From: Parasitella parasitica
Lineage: Eukaryota; Mucoromycota; Mucoromycetes; Mucorales; Mucoraceae
Direction of reading: 5' to 3'
Length of the DNA: 20,020 bases
NCBI GenBank assembly: GCA_025201805.1
Contig: MU619464.1
Location: forward strand, 1 to 20,020
The notes under the pieces are model-generated. The model had not been told where the DNA came from and made no database searches. It was given only the letters and a program-made list of their open reading frames with translations. This document shows, in pieces, positions 1-7,787 of the stretch (the first letter of the stretch is position 1; each line of letters starts with the position of its first letter). The translations under genes were made by a program, and so were the position numbers.

Positions 1-910
1 CCATAGAATACCATGGTTACCACTATTTCAACTCAGTTGCCATGGCAACCGTTCCTAATCGGATCTAAGGTTAAATGGCATCGATTATTCTATCTAGTAA
101 ATAGAAGTATTCAATAGAATGTCTTGTATAAGAAACCAAATATTTGGGTTCTACTTATTCTAAACTGCGAAGCTCAACTTATCGATGAATGATCCACATT
201 CATAACGATTAGCTGATTAAATATAGAAATAGGTCTTGCTCTGACTACTACTGTGTTATAATCTTGTTTGACAATTAAATGTCAAACATGACCTGATTGT
301 ATTTTATAGATTGATTTAGATAGATTTATGTGATGGAGTACAATTATCTAGTAGTAAGGGTAGAATGATGTACTATGTTAATGGACTATTGGTGTATCTA
401 ATTGTTGACATTGCTATCAGGGTTATTACTTACTATATAATATATGTAGATATTATTGGAAAAGAAGTAATTGACAGCAATGCGGCGATGTTTATATGAA
501 CTATAAACTTATATGTAAACAACGATCGGTAGTGACAGATCAGGTTTGCAGTGATAAGGATGATTTATAGATAAGAGATTTTGCTAGTATATGAGAAATG
601 TTTATGGTAATAAACTATAAAAGCTATTACAGATATTTTCACTAGCGTTCCAATATCTGGTAAAGGTTGAACCTATTTATAATAATTGAATGTTTCATGT
701 AAAATGAGACATCATGTAATGTGAATCATTACAATTTATTCTAATATAAATATACAGCTTCTTGTCAATCGATAAATCAATAGTTTTGAATCTGGTAAAC
801 TAAGTCTTTATTACATTCTTATATTTTTATATCACATACAATCACCTGCTGTGCTCATTTTCAAGACCTGGCACAACAATTCTAAATGTTTATAGTGTAA
901 GGGAAAGCAC
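1..910. repeat. AT-rich gene-free left flank with repeat fragments
   Basis: No open frame of convincing coding character is visible. The stretch includes a perfect 8-bp-arm hairpin at 266-287 (GTTTGACA, 6-nt loop, TGTCAAAC). Together with its left neighbour (about 226-287), this resembles, in reverse complement, 16031-16105. Bases about 877-910 are the left end of a repeat whose other copy lies at 18927-19150 in opposite orientation. The rest looks like decayed transposon DNA, but I cannot assign it to a family. Confidence 0.5.
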
Positions 911-1332
911 TGAGAGTTATATGAATAACCGTTATTTCCAAAGGCAAATAAATAAAGAGACTAAAGCTAATTATACCACAGAGAACGTAGGGTCTTTATT
1001 TAAGATTGAAAAAGGAAGCCTCGATTGCTCTGGTCCTGGTTTCTAAAAGTCTTTAAACAATTTCGTTTGAATGTCAGCGTCAATATTGGAATTGGGATGA
1101 GATTCAACAAACTCCAGTTAATAGAAGGCAAAAACCGACAAGCACTTTTTGGACAGGAGTGTTTTCCTTCACATGACATTCATTGATAAGTTCTTAAATT
1201 ATATTTGTAATGCGTTTTGATTTATATGGCTTTCTATGTTATGCGAGCTTGAATGGCATGAATTGACTATGCGTGACATTTGAGTCTTGATTTTTTATTT
1301 ATGCGCTTTTAGCTATACCATTCCATTTCACT
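877..1332 (+). repeat. Interspersed repeat A, left copy, split by the solo LTR
   Basis: Bases about 877-910 plus 1141-1332 align, in reverse complement, with 18927-19150 over nearly the whole length. Long exact or near-exact runs occur, for example around 1256-1290 and 1310-1332, and a 16-bp exact match spans the LTR insertion point (895-910 against 19118-19133). The identity looks high by eye, but I did not compute it. The repeat contains no evident open frame. The degraded integrase starts some 60 bp further right, so the repeat may be part of the same element family or an unrelated older insertion. Confidence 0.75.
911..1140. mobile_element. Solo LTR, 230 bp, with 5-bp target duplication
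   Basis: The element begins with TG and ends with CA and is flanked on both sides by AGCAC (906-910 and 1141-1145). This is the usual footprint of an LTR retrotransposon reduced to one LTR by recombination. The flanking repeat has a second copy at 18927-19150 (reverse complement) in which the site is uninterrupted: a single AGCAC, read there as GTGCT at 19118-19122, sits where the left copy carries the 230-bp insert. An AATAAA-type polyadenylation signal lies near position 950. The LTR superfamily (Ty3 or Copia) cannot be read from the LTR alone. Confidence 0.75.
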
Positions 1333-1389
1333 TGGTACTCTTTAAGTATATCTGTCAATATATGGATGTCCGAATTAAATTATTTCAGA

Positions 1390-2085
1390 AAATGGAGGAG
1401 CACATTTCACAGCAACTGAACTACAGCAGTATAAAAAATACCTTCGACACATACACATCAACTTTGTTCTTTCGCATCAATCCCAACGTGACAAGGGAAG
1501 GTAGAGCGAGCAAACAGAACCCTGATGTTTATCCTTGAAAAATATTTATGGGAGTACTTTCTGGACTGAGACATATTCTTGAAGGCTACGTTATTTGCAA
1601 TGCGAACCATGATCAAGATAGTAGACGGAACGTATTCTTCATTTGCATATTAACGTATATGGTAAACCCCCACGGATCTCTGCATTGGAAAACGATTATT
1701 TGCTGCAATATGATGAGGAACAACCTAATGAAGAAATGCTCATGAAAAAATAGCAGAATTGGTTGATTTTAGTACAAATGTCATTCCAGAAGCCACAAAC
1801 AAGATGAACTTATATGAGGTGACAATAAAGGCACATTATGACAAAACAGCGAAGATAAGAGTTACAAGGTCCATGATAAGGTGATGATACAGAATATACA
1901 ACTGTGTGAGATGAACAAATCGTTTTTCCTGGATTGTTAGGGTCTTTTACGATAAAGGAGAAGACCTATAAAGACACCTACCTTTTGCAAGATCAATTTT
2001 TGACACCGCCTCACACTTACCATGCCGACCAGTTGAAGTTGTACAAAGCCCGACCCAAGATGTATTTGCCCATCAGCATTAACCG
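1390..2085 (+). pseudogene. Degenerate Ty3/Gypsy-type integrase remnant
   Basis: Piecing together three frames gives recognisable integrase landmarks. These are an AHFTATELQQY stretch near 1400, typical of the core just after the second catalytic Asp, and a GTA-GAG (Val-Glu) at 1501-1506 followed by an RANRTLM-like stretch that would carry the catalytic Glu. A YDKTAK block lies near 1840, and a C-terminal YHADQLKLYK at 2018-2047 is characteristic of the ends of Gypsy polyproteins. Frames are broken by at least a one-base shift just before 1501, an in-frame stop near 1560, a shift at the A-run near 1746-1750, and stops near 1880. Nothing upstream (reverse transcriptase, RNase H) is visible in the window. 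The fragment is certainly non-functional. Assignment to Ty3/Gypsy rests on motif memory, not a search. Confidence 0.75.
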
Positions 2086-4060
2086 TGGTCGAACCTCTCC
2101 GGTGAATGGGGATGATTGTTGTGAGCGGTGATGTTCGCATTGGAATCGAATCGCAAACAAATTATTGCATATAAATATCAAATAAGCATTAGCAATAAAT
2201 AAGTGCCTTCGACCTCTTTTTGAAGATTTATTTTTTCTGCCGTCTTTATTTTGCCTTCACAAGAGAAGTAAAATTGTAAATATAACTACTTGTAGTGTTG
2301 GAAGTGAATTATCAGTTGAGATCAACATTTACCATATAAATACATTTAAAAAAATCCTCCCCAGTCTAATCACACTTTTTTTTTCTTAACTTCATATTAT
2401 ATTTTATCAACATCGCCAACAACTATCTGGTATTAAGTTATTTAAATTAACAAACAATAAAGTTGATTTTTTATTCAACTAGAAAAACACAGTCTACTTT
2501 ATACGTCAAAAGTATTACCTCAAATTAGCATTACTATCTAAAGTACAGGTAATTTTACATTCCGTAACTAAGACCTCACAACAGTTAATTCCTGTAACAC
2601 TAATCTTTGCACCCGGCCATCAGTGAAGGTACTGTCTGAACACAGACGTATAGCCCTCTTTGTATAACTATACATCGACTGTTTAGATTGATTTTATATG
2701 CTTTTGTTGTTGCATCAGCAAGCAACAGTACTATCGATTTTGGTACAAAAAGAAGAGAAAGGGTTGCATCATGATGATAATTGTGTCACATACCCAAAAC
2801 GAACCTTTCGATACGTTTGTCACAGTTGGAGTCCATACTTTGGCTGCACTATATCATGATTACATTTTTAACATATTATTAAATAGAACGGAGTTTTCAG
2901 CTTAAAAAATCGCCTTTTTTGGATTTCGAATCTCCTATTTTGGTTGATTCAAGCTATTTCGCTCGACTTTCAACATGATTTACTCTGTTGTAAAAGCTTT
3001 TATTTCAAATCAAAGTACATGGCCATTTATTTCACGCTTTGTTGCATACGTACATATATTTTTTATAGTTTTCTAAAGCTTATATATATTTTTAATTAGT
3101 TTTTGAAAATGAGATATTCCTGATTTAACACCGACTTCTCAAAAATCCGAAACTTGAATGGGAATTAAAAAACCAAACAAAACATTATAAACTCTATTCC
3201 TCGCTGAATTGTGTTTATTTTGCTGTGTTCTTGTTTTATTGTTTATTCTCTTGATCTTACTATAGGTAAGATTATAGCAAATATTCACATTAACATCTTT
3301 TAAACCAGTAATTGTGTCTGATCTTTCACTTGTGTGATCTATCTGTGATTCCGTGCAAAAGAAACCAATAATTCTGGCTGTAGTAAAAAGGTAGAATGTG
3401 TACAGGATTCAAGGTACTTCATCGAACAACACGACACTAATGAGACAATAGGTGTTTCATATTTCTTGATAGCACTTTCAAACCGGAAAACCATTGAAAC
3501 ATAGCCAGAACCAGAGCATGGGACGCAAATTCAATACCGGAACCGGAACAGGTAAAACCCTCGATTTTGACAGCTGACTTTATATTTATGCAGGAAGTTC
3601 GGATCAAGTAATGTGCTGTGTCACATAATTTTGCATCTTGATTTGAAACAGAATTTTGACAGCATATTTTTAATCTAATGCATTACAAAGTATGGTAACG
3701 CATCACCATTTAATATCAAATTTCGCATAACCTGGTAAGAACATATTTATAGTGCCGTTATACAGAAATTATCACTACCATGAAAAGACCAGATCAAGAT
3801 ACTAAAGCAAAATAATTTAATACCTATAGATGTAAGTATACTTTTACCAATATTTCTTTTTGATTATTTTTACGAAATACACTATTATTAGACTGTAGAG
3901 GTAAAATATAATCTTGACACTTCTATCATGGGTCTACTGAACGATTAAAGGCAGAAAATATATGTATCTATTATAAACGTAAATACGAATATACTTCATT
4001 TGTGGTACTATAGAGCGTGATATAATAGGCTAGGGGGTGATTTGTCCGAATAAAGACAAT
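2086..4060. other. Gene-free, AT-rich interval
   Basis: Frames are short and frequently interrupted. Bases 2583-2677 form one copy of repeat B (partner at 19581-19678, inverted). A 44-codon open stretch around 2770-2905 has no recognisable features. A purine-rich GGAACCGGAAC patch lies near 3538-3550. I see nothing else that can be supported as a gene. Confidence 0.5.
2583..2677 (+). repeat. Interspersed repeat B, left copy
   Basis: About 95 bp align in reverse complement with 19581-19678. Shared blocks, read on this strand, include TTCCTGTAA, GCACC, GAAGGT/AAAGGTTAAGG, then ACGTATAGCCCT against ACGTGTAGCCCT, and TGTATAAC. The copies are diverged but collinear. No open frame is shared, so this is probably non-coding transposon sequence such as LTR or untranslated leader. 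Confidence 0.65.
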
Positions 4061-4719
4061 AGCATAGAATTTGATGACAGAGATAATGATGATGACGATA
4101 TTGAAGACGACAATGGTATTGATGATGTTGATAGAGACGAATACTGGAAGTTTGGAGTAAGACACAGGCTGGTTGTAGGAAGGTTTTGCACTCCTGATAA
4201 GATTAATAGGAAATTTTGCCTGTTACGATAATTGATCCTTTAGCAATCCTATCGTTTTCCATGCAATGTACTACACCAGATATAATACTTTGATATTCTC
4301 GATGGAGTTTTGATTTCCGCTGAAGCTTACCGTCCCTTACTCTGTCAAGGTTGCCCAGTTGTATAATAATACCGTTATTTAAGAACTGGAGATACTTAGA
4401 CTATATCGTGCGACTAGGCTATTACTGAGGACACTACCGTAATATACCGAAAGAAACGAAAGAATACAGTTCTGATTAGAAGAATGATTTTTATTTTTTT
4501 CTTCAACAGTGTCGTATTAAAATTGAAGGCACATATTTTGGAGGTCTGGTTTCACCTGAATACTACCGTGCGAATGTCTAAGTCTTAAATTTTTGATGTT
4601 ATTTTTTTCATTATATTCACAGCTGCATGATACAATGATATTTTATAGTACGAAAAGGCAATATTAGAGTGTATTTAGCCATTTTACAGTGTGAAAAGAG
4701 ACTACTAAAATGTATTTAG
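4061..4719. other. Gene-free interval with a GAT-rich low-complexity tract
   Basis: Bases 4070-4143 are a degenerate GAT/GAC repeat that would read as an Asp-rich stretch on the plus strand inside a 64-codon open frame with no start context or splice support. The frame is best explained by the repeat. Downstream to 4719 nothing coding is seen. The 3' untranslated region of the minus-strand SET9 gene must fall here, but no clear AATAAA (reverse complement) was found near its stop. Confidence 0.4.
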
Positions 4720-6774
4720 TCATTTTTGCGCTTGCATTACAATTACATTTTTATAAAAATAGTTTGATGATTTCGCTGATTGTGCTGATTTTTTTAATTT
4801 TGCTAATTTTGCAGCATTTGCAGCGGTTGCAGCGGTTGCAGCGTTTACAGTTTGTACAGGCTTTGCAGATTTTCCAGGTTGTGTGGGCTGTGATTCTGCT
4901 ACTGTTGGTAATGTAGGGTTCTTTCTTGTTGGCCATTCTAAACCGAATATTTTATTATGACGATAGCATCTTGAACATAACTCATGCCCAGTTGATGTTA
5001 TTACGGTCCTAAAGTTTTTAGCGGCCTCGCAGCAAGTCGCTACGTTCATATCTGTAATGATAGACCCTTCACTGTCCGAAATATCCGATTGATCATCAAT
5101 CCATTGATATAGCTGTGTTAATTCCTCGTCGAATGTGATAGAACCCTCTGTGCCTCCCGAGTGGTATCTGTTGTTGAACTGTGAATTTAGTGGGGGGAGA
5201 GGTAAGTGTATTAGTTGTCCAAAAAACTCCTCGGAGCATTCCAGCATTTCTTGTTGAGCTTCTAAAAGCATGTTATATTGCCAAGGCACCTGCGTGTAAA
5301 GGCCACAATTGTGATCAGCAGGCATAGTTATCCAGTGGTTGGGCTGTGGCTCGTTACAAATGAATCTTAAATCCATTTCAACTTGTTTGAGTTTTGTTGA
5401 ATGAGTTCCATCGGTAATGTCATCGATAGCCGTTAGTTCAATCGTCTCCCCCAACGGTTTGCCGTTTGTGATCTCATTGAGTGGTATATTGCTACAGCCA
5501 GTCAGTTCCGCCTTTTCAGCCTTGAGGAGAGTTGCTTTCTTTATTCTTGGTGGACTGAGGATATCTTTATCTACATTTGTCCTTTGCTGAGCGTCACTCT
5601 ATCTCACTACGGTATAGTTCACTTACATATGTAGTCAACCTCTTTCTTGGCACGCCCACTTCTGCGTCTGGTATTGATATGCTCGTCCTCTGGTGGTGTT
5701 TTGGGACTAATTGCATCGTCCTTCTCGGTTGCTTCAGAATCGCTTTTTTCAACATAGAAGCTTCCTTCTTGTAGTCTGTGAAAAGAACGGAGGTGTGTTA
5801 CGCGATTATCAAGTTCAGTTAAACGCGAGGACCTACCTTTCGCACGACACACATCTGCATTCACAATTGTCTATGCCAAAGTAATGATCTGCATAGTAAA
5901 CTGTCATCTCTTCTCCGCATTTGATATCTCGTTGCACTTTGAATGTAATTGAATTTGGTCCGGCCAACATGAACTATGCAAACGTCAATATAAGTGCCAA
6001 CCTTTGTAGTCTTTGTTGCCACTTGCCTCACAGTTTGCATCACAATCATGCTATTCACAGAGTATCAGAACACAACTTCCCTTCGCTAACTGATAGGACA
6101 CACAACTTACATTCATAAATCTAGCAGGGCCAAGGAACAGACAGGTGCATTTCCGACGTGTCGAGACCATGACACTAAAATCACGTCCTTCACTCTTTAA
6201 TTTGGCATCATCTTCTTTTGTCAATTCTGTTATCGCACCTGCACAACATGCCACAACTTCTCCAGCCTTCCAATCTCTGGTTGCCATAATACACGCTTCC
6301 ATTGTGCCAGTGTATCGAGTAGTCGAACTAACTTCAAATCCAGCTTGATGTGAGAACCTGTTTAGATACAAGGACAGTGATCAGTCCATTATGTTCTTTA
6401 AATATGACGGCATCCTTACATATAAAGGTATCGGCGCAAGTGATTGTCAAAGTATTTGGCTTCTTTTATGGACAATTTAGAAATGTATTTTTTGAAATAT
6501 GGAAATCTAATCGATCGATCAGTTGCGTGTACAGACATACCCTCTAAAGATTCATAACTTACTGCAGAAATAGCTTCACTCCATTGTTTATGGCCACCGT
6601 TTGAGAACCTGGGAGGTTTGCTATTCGCCGTATAGTCTCAATTGCCATCTGTTGTTCTCCGGTGGTCAAGATGGAGTCGCTGTTCATACGAATAGTTTTG
6701 AACCATAGATACAAATTGTCCAAAAAATAGCTGGCTAGAATATCATCGTGTCTTGATAATATACTGAAATCCAT
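4720..6774 (-). CDS. SET9: SET9/Suv4-20-type histone H4K20 methyltransferase
   Basis: Predicted 539-residue nuclear enzyme that would methylate histone H4 Lys20. The six exons, in transcript order, are 6774-6563, 6357-6111, 6050-6027, 5973-5837, 5775-5627 and 5570-4720. All junctions keep frame. The start ATG at 6774 follows an A-rich leader and gives the family N-terminus [19 protein letters not shown]. The SET domain runs from about residue 72 to 195: RYTG near 85, [12 protein letters not shown] near 129-140, [10 protein letters not shown] (144-153), HDCDANCE (154-161), [14 protein letters not shown] (181-194). A post-SET Cys set follows (198, 200, 202, 205). The long C-terminal half has a possible zinc site (CC at 436-437, CSRC at 455-458, then EWP) and an Ala-rich tail. 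Intron 3 is GC-AG. Intron sizes are 205, 60, 53, 61 and 56 nt. Family assignment is strong; substrate specificity is inferred. Confidence 0.9.
4809..4850. repeat. 9-bp tandem repeat in the SET9 3' coding region
   Basis: Degenerate units of TTGCAGCGG are repeated about four times. On the minus strand they encode the [13 protein letters not shown] tail of the SET9 protein. The repeat is in frame, so its length can vary without disrupting the gene. Confidence 0.7.
5974..6026 (-). other. GC-AG intron 3 of SET9
   Basis: On the coding strand the exon ends GAG and the intron starts GCAAGT, which is the standard donor with T replaced by C. It ends TGCATAG. Its length is 53 nt. Splicing here joins HDCDANCE to [13 protein letters not shown] with the spacing expected of SET domains. 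The only nearby GT donors would give introns of about 28 nt or break the frame or the motif. Confidence 0.75.
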
Positions 6775-7205
6775 TTTTTTTTTTGATTCAAAAATGTGCA
6801 AAAGAAAAAGAGAGGCTTATTGGAAAGAGGCGATCAAAAGCGTTCAATGAAAAAGAAAAAGCCAGGACAAGTGGGGGTAATAAACGTGTGTGCGCTCGTC
6901 TCCTATTATGGATAGGAATAGTATTAATGACCCTCCCCTTGCTTGTTTTCCTTTGAGAATTCAAAGAAATAGATACTCGAACTTTTTTTTATTTTTTATA
7001 TGGCTTTTGATTGCAATGTTAAATTCAACAAGACGAACCAACACAGGCTTTTACACGTGATATAGGGCATGTTTACAGCAAATGACTTGCTTAATCTGGA
7101 ATCAAACGCATCTTCTTGAGAGCATCATCGCATATCCGACTTTATTTCTACTGCAAAATTAAATAGAATGTATATATAAGGTATGCCCGTTGTGATGCAT
7201 TGATT
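6775..7205. promoter_or_regulatory. Intergenic region upstream of SET9
   Basis: About 430 bp lie between the SET9 start and the 3' end of the small gene. It should contain the SET9 promoter and 5' leader. On the SET9 coding strand the DNA just before the start is rich in T and C. A CCCCT box (stress-element-like) lies near 6935 and a CACGTG E-box at 7054-7059. An AATAAA on the minus strand at 7146-7141 suits the polyadenylation of the small gene. Binding of any factor is not shown. Confidence 0.35.
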
Positions 7206-7517
7206 TTAAATCCTGGGCGACAGAAATTCGTCAATCATGCGGCCAGGAAGGATCTTTCGTTCAAGCAGCATCGCACTAATGCCATAACATAAACCTTCAA
7301 GTTTTACCAAATTTCTGGATGGTCAAACTAGCTGGTATTCTGGAAGCATGTTTTGGTATGTCAAGGAATCATACTTTCGGTACGGGATGCCCAACTTTAT
7401 GCTGATTTGGTCAAGACCGACAGCGGCGGCTTGCCTGCATCTGAAAAAAAATAAAACTCTGTCTATAGAACTGAGCGACTTCATCCATTCAAAATCGTCA
7501 ATACCTAACTGACTCAT
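7206..7517 (-). CDS. Unrecognised 83-residue protein, two exons
   Basis: Exon 1 is 7517-7375 and exon 2 is 7314-7206, separated by a 60-nt GT-AG intron (GTATGA ... CCATCCAG). The intron removes an in-frame TGA and joins ...LGIPYRK to NLVKLEGLCYGIS. The protein starts MSQLGIDDFEWMKSLSSIDR and ends DEFLSPRI. It looks soluble, helical and leucine/isoleucine-rich, with no signal peptide, and I do not recognise it. AATAAA at 7146-7141 lies about 60 nt past the stop. One oddity is that residues VLFFF derive from a T-run ending in CAG that looks like a splice acceptor. The 5' part of the model may therefore be wrong, though I found no frame-compatible donor with a good consensus. The start is divergent from SEC10 with a shared 270-bp upstream region. 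Confidence 0.5.
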
Positions 7518-7787
7518 GGCTTCGTATCGATTAAAACATCGTCATCATTTTTGCAAATGCGCTTCTCTAGAACAGAAAGCCAACGCAGAACTCATCAGAT
7601 CTAATAACATTGCCAAACAAAGCTTTATTTCAGCAGTCTTTTGCCCTCTTGTCTCGTTTTACACTGTAACTTTGCTAGCATTGTTGTCGTTGTTGCATCC
7701 ATGTTTAAACACCCGACCACAGATTCCTTCATTCAAAAAGGGATCTCGTTCTGTGGAAGAGTTTCTTTCTTATTCTTACAAAACAAA
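7518..7787. promoter_or_regulatory. Shared divergent promoter region, small gene / SEC10
   Basis: This 270-bp interval separates the start of the minus-strand 83-residue gene from the SEC10 start. It must carry the SEC10 upstream signals and probably those of the small gene as well. There is no clear TATA box, and T-rich tracts sit between 7620 and 7700. The SEC10 ATG at 7788 sits in the strong context AAACAAAATGG. A longer plus-strand open frame beginning at 7516 runs out of frame with SEC10 and is not believed. Confidence 0.4.

Noticed and set aside
4037-4231. Asp-rich 64-codon plus-strand frame
   Set aside because: Explained by the GAT/GAC low-complexity tract. No splice, start or downstream coding support.
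4710-4916. Plus-strand open frame rich in Leu and Gln opposite the SET9 3' end
   Set aside because: It is the complement of the Ala-encoding tandem repeat and of the SET9 last exon; composition follows from the repeat.
5974-6001. A 28-nt GT-AG intron in SET9 (starting GTTGGC) instead of the GC-AG intron
   Set aside because: Too short to splice plausibly, with a poor donor, and it would add extra residues inside a tightly conserved part of the SET domain.
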